DNA from: JBOGNO01 sp050747245
GTDB lineage: Bacteria > Acidobacteriota > Terriglobia > Acidiferrales > UBA7541
Assembly (NCBI GenBank): GCA_050747245.1
Contig: JBOGNO010000006.1
Coordinates: 1-64,000, forward strand
Length of the DNA stretch: 64,000 bases
Reading direction: 5' to 3'
A program made the translations under genes and the position numbers. Position 1 is the stretch's first letter. The number at the start of each line of letters is the position of its first letter. The notes beneath the pieces were generated by a model, which searched no databases, was not told where the DNA came from, and saw only the letters and a program-made list of their open reading frames with translations. Below, in pieces: positions 51,337-60,505 of the stretch.

Positions 51337-53439
51337 TCAAATCACTGACTCGGCTTCCACCACGCGACTTCTCCCTTCACTCTTGGCGCGATAGAGTGCG
51401 GCATCGGCGGTGCGCAGAAGTCCTTGGGGAGAATCTGCGTGAATTGGATAATTCGCCACACCGGCAGAGAAGGAAATCGGCCCAAGCATCTGGCCCTCAT
51501 AGTGCAGAATCATGTGCCGACAGAGTTCGCTCAATTCCGCCACACGCCGCAGGGCGATATCGACATTCGCCTCTGGAAGAATAAGCGCGAATTCCTCTCC
51601 CCCGTAGCGGCAGGCGATATCTTCTCCCCGAACGTGCTTTCGCAGGGTCTGCCCCAGCTCGCGCAGCACGAAATCTCCCGCGTCATGTCCGAACGAATCG
51701 TTGAAGGTCTTGAATTGATCGAGATCGAGAAGGATGGCGCTCAGCGGGTGCTTGCCCCTGGCCGCGCGGTAGATTTCGCGTTCCAACGATTCTTCCATGT
51801 ATCTGCGGTTATAGAGCCCCGTCAGCGGATCCAATATGGATTGAGTCCGGAGTTTTTCGCGCAGCTCGAGATTTGCAAGCGCGAGCGAGACGCCCTGGGC
51901 TATTTCTGCCGCAAGATCCTGGACAATCTTTTCATCGTCAGCGTTGCGCGGGATTTCGTCCTCCGCAGCATCATTTTCGAGCAACATTACGCCGAGTGTT
52001 TCTCCTTGCGCGGAAACTGGAATGCACGCGGCGGTTCCCTCGAAGACGCCCAAATGGCGGCAGCGCGATGCAGGTTCCGAAGGGCGGCTGAGATGCACGT
52101 GTCCGCGCCGCAACGCCCAACAGTCCCGCAGCGAGAAGACCGGTTCGGTTGTGGGATGGGAACCCCATTTCATGACTGTCTGTACCGCGCTTCTTGACGC
52201 CGTGATAATCGCAAGTGCCCCCGACCTGCCCGGGAAGATTGTTTCGAAAGATTTGCCGATGATCGGGTAGGCTTCCTCGGATGATTGGCAGGACTGGATC
52301 ATTTCGATCAGTTCGCCTTTATGTTTGAGTTCTTCGGCGCGCTTCTTCGCCTCTTCGAACATGCCGGCGAGGTATTCCTGTGCGATCTTCACCCTCTCGG
52401 AAGCTTGAAACTGCTCAGTGACGTCGCGGAAGGCGAGCACGGCGCCACGGAGTTTGCCCCCGAGTCCCAACAGGGGCCGCGCCGAAGCATTGACCAAGAT
52501 TCCCTGTGGTTGACGGGGCCCGCGGATGAGCAGCTGAACATTCTCAACCGAGTCTCCCCGTAACGCCCGTGCCAATGGAAGATCATCGGACGAGATTTCT
52601 GTCCTTCCGTGGGGCTGACAAATGCAGAAATCTTTGGGCCACTTCCTGTACGAGCAGCCCAGTGCTCCAGTTCCCAAAATCGCTTCCGCTGCGGGGCTCA
52701 GATGCTGGAACCGGCCGTTTTCGTCGCAGACCACGACTCCATCTCCCATGCCGGATAGAATGGCTCGAAAAGTTTCCGTTTCCTCATGCAATCGCGTCTC
52801 CGCCGCGATTCTTTCTTCGAGTTCGCGTTGCCCTGAGTGGCTGGCCGCGCCAAATAGGAGAATCGCGAGCGCCGTTCCAACGGCGAGCACGATAGTCGTG
52901 TTGCGCGCCGTTGCTTTAGTGCTTGCTTCACTTCGTGCAAGCAGATCTTCATCCTCGTTTTCCATCTCCTTGAAGATGTCTTGTGTACGGACCTGGAATT
53001 CATCACGCCCCCGAAGTGCTTCGGCTCTGGCGGAAATCGCGACTCCTGTGATCCCTCGTGACCCCTTTAGGGCGTTTACGCGTTCTCGTAATAGCGCTTC
53101 AATCTCAGCGGCATGTCGTTGCTGACCTGGATTTTCCTGGGATAGCATGCCGATCTCAGTCACTTCGGCAACCGTTTGATCGAATTCGATTTGAGCTGCC
53201 CGCTGCGAAGAATCGTCACCATTCACCAGGAAGAGCTCGGCAGCCGACTCGGCCGCACCAAGATGGGCCTGAACCCTTGCAAGCCTGACTTGTACCTGCC
53301 GTGCGTACGACACCCGCGCTGCGGCGTCATCGGCCCGCAGTTTGCTCAGGATGGACGCATAACCTGTGATTCCTAGAAGCAGAAGTCCGGTCAGCAGTCC
53401 TGCGAGCCGGAACCGCGCACGCCGGTTATCCGATTTCAT
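51337..53439 (-). CDS. Membrane diguanylate cyclase with CHASE3-like, PAS and GAF domains
   Basis: 700 residues making cyclic di-GMP. An N-terminal transmembrane helix (residues ~8-28) and a helical periplasmic CHASE3-like sensor to ~195 come first. A second helix (TTIVLAVGTALAILLFGAAS), a PAS domain (ILSGMGDGVVVCDENGRFQH), a GAF-like domain (~385-530) and a C-terminal GGDEF follow. The active site is YGGEEFALILPE, with the inhibitory RxxD (RGED) five residues before GGEEF, so product inhibition is expected. The ATG used follows GGAGAAAA; the frame starts 12 codons earlier. No EAL domain. Confidence 0.92.
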   Translation of the reverse strand: MKSDNRRARFRLAGLLTGLLLLGITGYASILSKLRADDAAARVSYARQVQVRLARVQAHLGAAESAAELFLVNGDDSSQRAAQIEFDQTVAEVTEIGMLSQENPGQQRHAAEIEALLRERVNALKGSRGITGVAISARAEALRGRDEFQVRTQDIFKEMENEDEDLLARSEASTKATARNTTIVLAVGTALAILLFGAASHSGQRELEERIAAETRLHEETETFRAILSGMGDGVVVCDENGRFQHLSPAAEAILGTGALGCSYRKWPKDFCICQPHGRTEISSDDLPLARALRGDSVENVQLLIRGPRQPQGILVNASARPLLGLGGKLRGAVLAFRDVTEQFQASERVKIAQEYLAGMFEEAKKRAEELKHKGELIEMIQSCQSSEEAYPIIGKSFETIFPGRSGALAIITASRSAVQTVMKWGSHPTTEPVFSLRDCWALRRGHVHLSRPSEPASRCRHLGVFEGTAACIPVSAQGETLGVMLLENDAAEDEIPRNADDEKIVQDLAAEIAQGVSLALANLELREKLRTQSILDPLTGLYNRRYMEESLEREIYRAARGKHPLSAILLDLDQFKTFNDSFGHDAGDFVLRELGQTLRKHVRGEDIACRYGGEEFALILPEANVDIALRRVAELSELCRHMILHYEGQMLGPISFSAGVANYPIHADSPQGLLRTADAALYRAKSEGRSRVVEAESVI

Positions 53440-53712
53440 TCGGGTTTTCTCCGCAAGGCAGCGCTCGCCCATCAATCCGGCCTATTCTCCGGATCGTATG
53501 AACGATTGCGGGCCGCCTCTTCCAATGATTCCAAAATTCGATTGCTTGCTTTGGAAACGCTTACTGGAACGGGTCAGGAGGGGTAGTTGTACACAAGAAA
53601 GAATTGAACCCGTTCTAATAACCATTCTTTGACTGCTGTTCAACCATGTCAATGCCTTCATGCCGTATCAGTACCGAGCGGGGGTTCAAGAGCGGGTTTT
53701 GCAAGCGGGTCG

Positions 53713-54749
53713 CTAGGTGCGGATGCCCTCGATAACGCAGGACATCACTTGCGTGGGTATGACGCGCGCCAGCTGAAAACCACAGGCCGCGAGAAGGCTC
53801 CGGAACTCGGCTTCGGTGCGTTGGCGCCCCCCGGTAAGGACAAGCATATTCACATCGTCTGTCGTGGCCGAACGGCTTGCCGGTGATTGGTCAATTCGCT
53901 CCGGATAAATACCTTCCACGATGAGCAGCTTGCGGCCGGGCGACATAGCTCGATGGCAGTTGTGAAGAATGGTTGCTGACCTCGTGTCATCCCAATCGTG
54001 AATCACATGCTTGATGATGTAGACGTCTCCTCCCGTGGGCACGGACACAAAAAAATCTCCCGCCATGAATTCGCATCTGCCTTTGACTCCGGCGGCTTCG
54101 AATTGCCTTTCTGCTGCGCTGGTCAGGCGAGGTAGGTCAAAGACCACGCCGCGGAGTTGGGGTGGGCCTTCAGGATTCCGCTCAAGAGAGTGCCGTTGCC
54201 GCCGCCGATATCTACGATTACCTCCATTCCCGAGAAGTCGTAAGCTCGCGAAACGGCTCCGGCCATTTGCGAAGTGAACCCGGACATTGCTGCGTCGAAC
54301 TGCGTGCCTTCTTCGGCATGCTTTTCGAAGTATGCAAAGCTATCCATGCCGAATACGTGTTGAATGGCGGGCTCGCCGGTGAGAACGCTGTGCAGGAGGT
54401 CGCCCCAAGACCGCTGCACCAGCTCGCCTGTCAGAAGCAGCACAGAGCTACGCATTGCTGAGGATTGCAGGCACTCCCCAACCGGCGTCAGCGCAAACCG
54501 CCCATCTTCCAGTTCGGAGAAAACACCCACGCTAGCGAGCAAGCGCAGCACCCTCGCGAGCGACTCCACATGTGCGTGCGAGAGAGTGGCAATTTCATTC
54601 GCCGTGCGCGGCCCATCCTTGAGAGCGTCGGCAATCCCGAGCTTTGCGGCGACAAAGAGTGCGTTCGAGATGAAGTGGCCCGTCGCCAGTTGGATGAGGA
54701 ACGATGACGGCGGAGGGGCGGGCGGAATTGACTTCTCTTGAGTTGCCAT
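53713..54749 (-). pseudogene. SAM-dependent O-methyltransferase broken by a one-base frameshift
   Basis: Two overlapping frames form one class-I O-methyltransferase of the acetylserotonin/hydroxyneurosporene type. The N-part (208 residues) has the dimerisation helices (ALFVAAKLGIADALKDGPRT) and SAM motif VDIGGGNGTLLSGILKAHPN. The C-part resumes at VVFDLPRLTSAAERQFEAAG, with GDFFVSVPTGGDVYIIKHVI and the catalytic HDWDD. At ~54156 the frame needs one more base: AACCTC would restore PNLRGVVFDLPRL. Either a real inactivating deletion or a sequence error; both halves are otherwise intact. GGAGG precedes the ATG. Confidence 0.88.
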
Positions 54750-54823
54750 ATTCGATTTCCTCCGTACGATGGCGACAATTCTCGAATTCGCTCGCTAGAT
54801 TTGCCATCTAGAAAGCAAGAATC

Positions 54824-55807
54824 TCACATTGCCATGTTTTTGATTCGCTTCGCAATACACCAAATGAAGCCGAACGGGTCTTCCACGATGCCAATGCGAT
54901 CTCCATACGGCGCGTCCTCCATCGGCCTCACAATTCTTGCCCCGGCGCGAATCGCCTGCTCATACAGGGCATCCGCGTCTGGCACGTACATGTGAATCAT
55001 CGAGTGCATGGGCTGACAGGGGCCGTGCGCTTCGCTCATTTCCAATATCGAATCGCCGATGCGGATTTTAGCGTGAAGCACTGTGCCCTCCGGCGATTTC
55101 GCCACCTGGGCTTCTTCCGCGCCAAACGCTGCTCGAAGGAACGCGATGAAATCGGGCGTTCCTTGCGTATGCAAAAACATTGTCACAGATCGCAAGCCTT
55201 CCGGCGCGTGGCGCGTTTCGAGGTTCGTGGCGATGTACCAATCATTTCCGCACATGTCTTTCACGCCGGCTTCGCGGTCTCCGTACGGCTGGTTGACGGG
55301 CTCCGCTGTGGAGGTGGCGCCCGCCTCAATCGCGCGTTTGTAAACCGCGTCCGCGTCCTTCACATAAAGGTGAATTGCCGCTGGCGCGGGAGCCGCGCGG
55401 TCTTCGGGATCGCCAAGTTCCACCATCGAATCCGCAATACGGAGTTCGGCGTGCATGAGTGCGCCACTCGGCGCATTCACGTGCATGATTTCCTCCGCGC
55501 CGAAGGCCTGCTTCATAAATTCCATCAGTTTGTCGGCTCCGCGCACCGCCAAGTATGGCGTGAGTGTATGAAATCCTTCGGGAATGGGATTGACCGCTTT
55601 CTCTGCTTCTGCTGTCATCTCTGTTCTCCTTTCTAGGTCCGCATGGAGTGTCTTGCGAAATTCTTCGCGCGGCAATCCTTGCAGCTCCGCGGCTACCCGC
55701 GCGAGTGCTGAAAGCGCCGCAGCCTTTGATTTCGGCCGTGTCTCGCCGCGAGAGCATAGCGCCTGCACTTCCCTGTCGAGTTGTTCGTATCGCGAAATCT
55801 TAGCCAT
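54824..55807 (-). CDS. Double-VOC (glyoxalase/PhnB-like) protein with extra N-terminal domain, coupled to ECF sigma factor
   Basis: 327 residues. Residues 1-75 are a helical region (RYEQLDREVQALCSRGETRP, LSALARVAAELQGLPREEF) of unknown role. Two VOC domains follow: ~85-200 (IPEGFHTLTPYLAVRGADKL, HAELRIADSMVELGDPEDRA) and ~205-325 (RSVTMFLHTQGTPDFIAFLR, FGFIWCIAKRIK). PhnB-like VOC proteins bind metals and small electrophiles or antibiotics. The ATG lies inside the end of the sigma-factor gene (8-base overlap), so it is translated together with it. The unusual pairing suggests a sensor or modulator for the sigma factor, a function inferred from context only. Confidence 0.85.
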   Translation of the reverse strand: MAKISRYEQLDREVQALCSRGETRPKSKAAALSALARVAAELQGLPREEFRKTLHADLERRTEMTAEAEKAVNPIPEGFHTLTPYLAVRGADKLMEFMKQAFGAEEIMHVNAPSGALMHAELRIADSMVELGDPEDRAAPAPAAIHLYVKDADAVYKRAIEAGATSTAEPVNQPYGDREAGVKDMCGNDWYIATNLETRHAPEGLRSVTMFLHTQGTPDFIAFLRAAFGAEEAQVAKSPEGTVLHAKIRIGDSILEMSEAHGPCQPMHSMIHMYVPDADALYEQAIRAGARIVRPMEDAPYGDRIGIVEDPFGFIWCIAKRIKNMAM

Positions 55808-56348
55808 TGGTCTGACCCATGCGCTCGCGCAAATATTCGAGCGCGCGAAACTGCAACTGCTTGACGGCTCCCTCGGTCTTCCGAAGCTTCTGCGCGATTT
55901 CCCGGATGCTGTTTTCTTCCGCGAATCGCAGCACCACCACGCGGCGTTGCTCGGTCGGCAGCTCGTCAACTGCCCGGTAGAGCGCAGCGCGATCCTCGAT
56001 TCCTGTGAGCTCCAGGTTGCTGGGCTCCCCTGATTCCTCCGGTCGCGGATTGCCTGCCTCATTGGCAAAACGCTTCCAGTGGTCCATCATGGCATTTGAG
56101 GCGATCCGGTAGAGCCAGGAGTGGAATGGAATGCCACGCCATTCGAATTGCGGAAGATTTGCAAGCGCCTGATGAAAGACTTCGGACGTCACATCCTCCG
56201 CTTCCTGGCGATGCCGCACGCGTTTCAGCACAAACGCATACACGCGTTCGAGATTGCGTTCGTAGAGCTCCGCGAAGCAACGCGGATCCTTCTGCGCCGC
56301 TTCGACAAGTTGCCGATCTCCGGATTCGGCGTTTTCAGGAGACTTCAA
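55800..56348 (-). CDS. ECF-type RNA polymerase sigma factor
   Basis: 182 residues. Sigma region 2 (CFAELYERNLERVYAFVLKR, EDVTSEVFHQALANLP, SWLYRIASNAMMDHW) and region 4 (LPTEQRRVVVLRFAEENSIR, EIAQKLRKTEGAVKQLQFRA) are complete, region 3 is absent. It should direct polymerase to a small regulon. No zf-HC2 anti-sigma follows; instead the double-VOC gene overlaps its last eight bases, the position where an anti-sigma or co-regulator normally sits. Confidence 0.94.
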   Translation of the reverse strand: MKSPENAESGDRQLVEAAQKDPRCFAELYERNLERVYAFVLKRVRHRQEAEDVTSEVFHQALANLPQFEWRGIPFHSWLYRIASNAMMDHWKRFANEAGNPRPEESGEPSNLELTGIEDRAALYRAVDELPTEQRRVVVLRFAEENSIREIAQKLRKTEGAVKQLQFRALEYLRERMGQTNG

Positions 56349-56470
56349 CCGGTTCTCCCTGACATTCGAATCTCAATAAGGTAAACCGCGCAGCTGTCAA
56401 TTGGTTACGCCGAATTCTCGAAGAAATCCACATTTGAGGCGAGCAGTGCGAAATCTTTTCTGTAGTTAAA

Positions 56471-56968
56471 TCAATTGCGGGAATAGGTTTCCACGCCGGA
56501 CATCGAAGTTGGTTGTACGCCGGGCATTTCCAGCTTGCGGCGGAGGATCAAAGTCCTCGCGTCATCCGAGAGCGCCCATTCTTCCTTGACGTGAAATTCT
56601 GAACGCGGTGTCGCCCCTTCTGCGGGCGTTATATAGAGAACATCTGTAAAGAGTTTGCCGCTCTTAAGTTGCTCGGTCGCTTTCCTGAGTTTTCCATCCG
56701 CCCCCGTGTATTCGCCGGCTCCGGTCTTGAGTGAAAACTTGCTAAAACTCTTTTTTCCGCCCTCGACGCGTGTGATTTCCAGGCTATCGGAAGTCTGTTC
56801 GACCTTCAGTGTGGATCCTGCGTCCATGCTTACTGCGAATTGTCCTTCGGTTGCGATCAGCGAATAGTCGCCCGAAAAATTCTTGCCCTGTTTCTGGCTC
56901 GTCGCCGCGACAAATAAAAGCGCGCAAAGAAGAGATACCCTCCCGCTTCGCCGAAACGGCAAATCCAC
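56471..56968 (-). CDS. Exported protein of unknown function
   Basis: 165 residues. I start it at a GTG preceded by AAGGA, giving a hydrophobic signal (SLLCALLFVAATSQ). The only ATG in frame lies 27 codons upstream inside the neighbouring SPFH gene. The mature part is a beta-sheet-rich single domain (GDYSLIATEGQFAVSMDAGS, EWALSDDARTLILRRKLEM) similar in layout to small acidobacterial lipocalin-like exported proteins. No catalytic motif. Likely co-transcribed with the SPFH gene upstream. Confidence 0.6.
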   Translation of the reverse strand: MDLPFRRSGRVSLLCALLFVAATSQKQGKNFSGDYSLIATEGQFAVSMDAGSTLKVEQTSDSLEITRVEGGKKSFSKFSLKTGAGEYTGADGKLRKATEQLKSGKLFTDVLYITPAEGATPRSEFHVKEEWALSDDARTLILRRKLEMPGVQPTSMSGVETYSRN

Positions 56969-57014
56969 TCGCCTATCCTTTCCTCGCTCCAATCCGCATT
57001 TCTCGCGGCGATAG

Positions 57015-58994
57015 TTATTTCTTGTCGCCCGATTCCTTGCCCTTGCCATCGGACGCCCCGCCGCCGAGATATTTCATGGCCGTCGCCGCCAGGCCCTCGA
57101 AGGCTCCGCCGCCATTTGAGCCGCTAGCGACTAGTATTTCCGGCACAAATCTCGCGTGTCCTTCTGAGAGGGCCGTAACGATATTCACCAGCGCTGTCGG
57201 AACCGAACCGAGCGCCTTCACTTGCGCTTCATATCCTCGCGCGCGCGCCAGGCCAACCGCTTCCACTTCCGCACCCTTGGCCGTCCCGGTTTGCTGAATG
57301 AATTGCGCTTCGCCGCGAGCCTCTTCGGTGCGCGCATTAGCGTCGTTGGTTTTGATGTCCACACCCACCTTCGATTTTGCTAGCTCCGCCTGCATTTCGG
57401 CCGTGCCCTTCGCGTTTTCCATCGCGATGCGCTCGTCTTGAGCGGCGCGCTGCTTTTTGAATGTGTCGATCTCCTGGTTGGCGATTTCCCGCTGCGTGAG
57501 CACGCGCACCAGATCCTCCGGCAGGATCACATCCTGAATATAAACGCCGCGCGTCTCCACGTGGTACTGCTCGAGCTGCTCCTTGATGTGGTCGTATGCC
57601 ACCTGCTGGACTTGTTGGCGCGTCTCGATAAATCGAATCGCCGGCATAGACTGCAACTTGTCGCGGAAATGATTGCCCACGGCTGCTTGCAAGACTTCGG
57701 TGACCAGATTGCGCATCGTCCCCACCATCGAAATTACCCGGGGCGCATTCGTATCCGGCACGTGGATCTGCACCTGCAGGTCTATCTTGAAAACGAACCC
57801 CTCGTTGCTCTTCGCCACGATCTGCTGCAGTTGCGCGTCCAGTTTGTGCGCTTCCGAGGTCGCATCGGCCCAGTTCAGTGTGAGGATGAATGTCGGCACG
57901 ATTTCTGGTTCGTAAATTCGCGGGTTGAGCGGATATTTCCCCGTGCGTAGCGGCTCTTCCCAAATCCCGCGATGTCCCGGACGCACCAATGATCCGAATT
58001 TAAATTGCGGCCCGGAAGTATCCTGTGTCGGCAATCCCACGTAAGCCTTGATCACTGCCACCTGGCCTTGCTGCACTACCAGCATCGGCACCAACTCCAC
58101 GCTTACCAGAAAGGGGTTGAGTGCAAACGCGCCATAGAGCAGCGGATCGTGCTGCAATCCGATGTGCCCGCCGTTGTCCAGAAACGCCTGGTAATCCTGA
58201 TAGTTGTTGTGCAGGTTGTTCTTGCTGCCCAGCAGGACCTCTATGACTTCTGTATCTGTGGCGTTCTTTTCTTCAAGCGGAGCAATGTCGGAAAACCCGC
58301 CCAGTCGGCTAGCGATGTCGCCAGAAGGCAGCGGGTCGCCTTCGTACGTCGTCACTAGCCCGATCACATCCAGCATCGCGCCGCTGGTGGCGCCGGCTTG
58401 CGGTTCGATACGCACCAGGTCGAGCTGTTGCGGCCTCAAACCAAAGGCCTCTGGCCCAATGCGTCCGTCCTTTCCCGTTTTTGCTCGCATGTCGGGTGAC
58501 ACCGGCAAGCCGTACACCTGCTGTTTCGTGACCACCAAGAATCCGACGGGATGAATCGGCACCAGCGATCCGGGTGTGAGCGCGGGCCGCTGAACACCCT
58601 TCTGCCCACCTTTGTCGAGAAAGCCGCGCAGGTCCGTGAAATTTCCGAATTCCTTCTTGTACGCTGCTGATTTCGCCCCGATCGGCAGCCGCGTCCCCAC
58701 TTGGGCTATCACCACCCCGATTTGTCCAGCAGGAACCTGTACCCAGGGGAATTTGTCGACTCTGTAGAATCCCCACGCCTTCCAGCGCAGCCCGGGCATC
58801 AGCATGTCCGCTTGATATCCCGCTTCGCCGCGGAGCGCGATGGGATCATCCTGCGTTAGCTTTCGGAACGACACGCGCTTCAGCACCAAGCCCACTTCCG
58901 TAGGCCCTACACGGCGAAATGACAAAATCACGTACACAAGTGCCGCCACAATCAGCACACCCATCCACTGCGCAATAGGAACGTCGAATAGCAT
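57015..58994 (-). CDS. SPFH/band-7 (flotillin/stomatin-like) membrane protein
   Basis: 659 residues. N-terminal membrane helix (MGVLIVAALVYVILSF), then an SPFH domain assembled from several parts (TFILTLNWADATSEAHKL, FKIDLQVQIHVPDTNAPRVI, RDKLQSMPAIRFIETRQQVQ). A long Ala/Glu coiled coil (KKQRAAQDERIAMENAKG, TAEMQAELAKSKVGVDI) and a Gly/Ser-rich tail follow. Flotillin-like proteins form ring scaffolds on membranes. It is larger than a typical 300-450 residue member because of an insert around residues 80-330. Confidence 0.88.
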   Translation of the reverse strand: MLFDVPIAQWMGVLIVAALVYVILSFRRVGPTEVGLVLKRVSFRKLTQDDPIALRGEAGYQADMLMPGLRWKAWGFYRVDKFPWVQVPAGQIGVVIAQVGTRLPIGAKSAAYKKEFGNFTDLRGFLDKGGQKGVQRPALTPGSLVPIHPVGFLVVTKQQVYGLPVSPDMRAKTGKDGRIGPEAFGLRPQQLDLVRIEPQAGATSGAMLDVIGLVTTYEGDPLPSGDIASRLGGFSDIAPLEEKNATDTEVIEVLLGSKNNLHNNYQDYQAFLDNGGHIGLQHDPLLYGAFALNPFLVSVELVPMLVVQQGQVAVIKAYVGLPTQDTSGPQFKFGSLVRPGHRGIWEEPLRTGKYPLNPRIYEPEIVPTFILTLNWADATSEAHKLDAQLQQIVAKSNEGFVFKIDLQVQIHVPDTNAPRVISMVGTMRNLVTEVLQAAVGNHFRDKLQSMPAIRFIETRQQVQQVAYDHIKEQLEQYHVETRGVYIQDVILPEDLVRVLTQREIANQEIDTFKKQRAAQDERIAMENAKGTAEMQAELAKSKVGVDIKTNDANARTEEARGEAQFIQQTGTAKGAEVEAVGLARARGYEAQVKALGSVPTALVNIVTALSEGHARFVPEILVASGSNGGGAFEGLAATAMKYLGGGASDGKGKESGDKK

Positions 58995-59358
58995 GGGAGT
59001 AACTCCTCGCGAGCTTTCTCTTCGCTTTTATCCTGCTCCGCCTGTTCCTGCGAAGTCAAGCTACGTCGGTGCTGACGATTATGGCTGCATGGCCCTAACT
59101 TCTATGCCCTTGCCACCGAACAGGGATTCAGTTGCGATTTCAACGGTAATTTCTGCCACGGTGCGGTAAGTGGACGAACCAAACACCGTCTCGTGCGTCT
59201 ATCAGGATGGTGGGAAGGCTTTTCGTTAGGCGAGCCGATTGACCGCGAATTGCTCTGGCTTTCGCGATTGCGGAATTGTAGAATCCGGCTACCCCGTGCG
59301 CTTCACCCCCCGCCCCAGACTGGGGTGCGGAATTTTCAACTTTTAAAGGAGGCCTGCT
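58995..59358 (+). other. Intergenic region with a GC-rich hairpin before the VOC gene
   Basis: About 360 bases between divergent genes. Near its right end CCGCCCCA-GAC-TGGGGTGCGG (59310-59330) can fold with one bulge and is followed by a T-rich stretch, 30 bases before the start codon and just before the AAAGGAGG ribosome site. It may be an attenuator or a terminator. No supported gene elsewhere in the region. Confidence 0.4.
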
Positions 59359-59835
59359 ATGGCCAGCTCCGTGAAACCGATTCCTGAAGGCTACCATTCA
59401 CTCATTCCGGCCCTCACTTGCCGCGACGCCGCGCGCGCCATCGACTACTACAAGAATGCGCTCGGTGCCGTGGAGGTGATGCGCATGCCGTCTCCCGATG
59501 GAAGGATCATGCACGCCGAATTGCGCATCGGCGACTCAACGCTGATGCTGGGCGATGAATATCCGGGCATGTCCGTCGCGCCTACCTCCGAACTACCGTC
59601 TAGCTCGCTATTCGTTTACCTGGAAGACGTGGACACGGTTTTCAACCGCGCCATCGCTGCCGGTGGAACCCTGGTCATGCCCGTGCAGAATATGTTCTGG
59701 GGTGATCGCTACGGCAAGTTCAAGGACCCGTTCGGACATCACTGGGGCCTCGCCACTCACGTCGAAGATGTCGCGCCTGAAGAAATGGGCCGCCGCTCCG
59801 CCGAATGGATGGCAAAGGCCGCGAAACAGGGATAG
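59359..59835 (+). CDS. VOC-family protein, PhnB-like
   Basis: 158 residues, one glyoxalase/bleomycin-resistance fold with paired beta-alpha-beta units: SVKPIPEGYHSLIPALTCRD, ALGAVEVMRMPSPDGRIMHA, ELRIGDSTLMLGDEYPGMSV, MFWGDRYGKFKDPFGHHWGL. A metal site is likely from His and Glu residues. It is a third VOC domain in the window, related to the first VOC half of the sigma-linked fusion (IPEGFHTLTPYLAVRGAD vs IPEGYHSLIPALTCRDAA). Substrate unknown. Confidence 0.88.
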   Translation: MASSVKPIPEGYHSLIPALTCRDAARAIDYYKNALGAVEVMRMPSPDGRIMHAELRIGDSTLMLGDEYPGMSVAPTSELPSSSLFVYLEDVDTVFNRAIAAGGTLVMPVQNMFWGDRYGKFKDPFGHHWGLATHVEDVAPEEMGRRSAEWMAKAAKQG

Positions 59836-60048
59836 CCGCAGGCGGATTTCCCGCTCCTTAGTTCGAATCTCCGGTGCGCTCGGGACGCTCGTCGTTCCGG
59901 GCGCTCGACCGCTGTAGCGCACGCAACCCTTCTTTTTCGCCGAAGCAGTAAACCATTGTTTCCGCATCTTTTCATACATTTCCGGCGAGTTTCTCTTTTC
60001 GTCCTGAAGAAGTATGCTTGTCCCCTTCGCGGTGAGGCGGACGACGCG

Positions 60049-60495
60049 ATGAATTCGATGTTCCGTTTTTTTCAAAGACCTCCGCAAGGCCCGGCGAGCA
60101 TCCTGTTCATCCGGCTTGCCGTTGGACTAATTTTTTTCACGCAGGGAATTCTCAAATTCACGGATCCGAATATGGGTGTCAATCGCTTCACCAAGATCGG
60201 CTTCCCGCATCCCTCTTTCACCGCGCATTTTGTGGGAACTTTTGAAATCATTTGTGGCGTCCTTGTGTTAATCGGCTTGTGGACCCGCGCCGCGGCTTTT
60301 CCGCTGTTGATCGTAATTTCCACGGCCATCGCCAGCACAAAAATTCCGGAGCTCTTTCGAGCGAATCAGGGATTCTGGTTCATGGTCAGCGACGCTCGCA
60401 CGGATTTTGCCATGTTCTGCTCGCTGCTTTTTTTAATTGCCGCCGGCGGCGGAGCGCTCTCTTGGGATTCACGAAGAAATGCGCCGCCTCGTTAG
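60049..60495 (+). CDS. DoxX-family membrane protein
   Basis: 148 residues, four transmembrane helices. Family motif RLAVGLIFFTQGILKFTDPN, then GTFEIICGVLVLIGLWTRAA and ISTAIASTKIPELFRANQGF. DoxX-type proteins are associated with membrane redox and oxidative-stress complexes; substrate unknown. Longer frames upstream are not conserved. A Tat multicopper oxidase gene starts 11 bases after the stop, suggesting one redox operon. Confidence 0.87.
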   Translation: MNSMFRFFQRPPQGPASILFIRLAVGLIFFTQGILKFTDPNMGVNRFTKIGFPHPSFTAHFVGTFEIICGVLVLIGLWTRAAAFPLLIVISTAIASTKIPELFRANQGFWFMVSDARTDFAMFCSLLFLIAAGGGALSWDSRRNAPPR

Positions 60496-60505
60496 TGTGA
60501 ATTGA

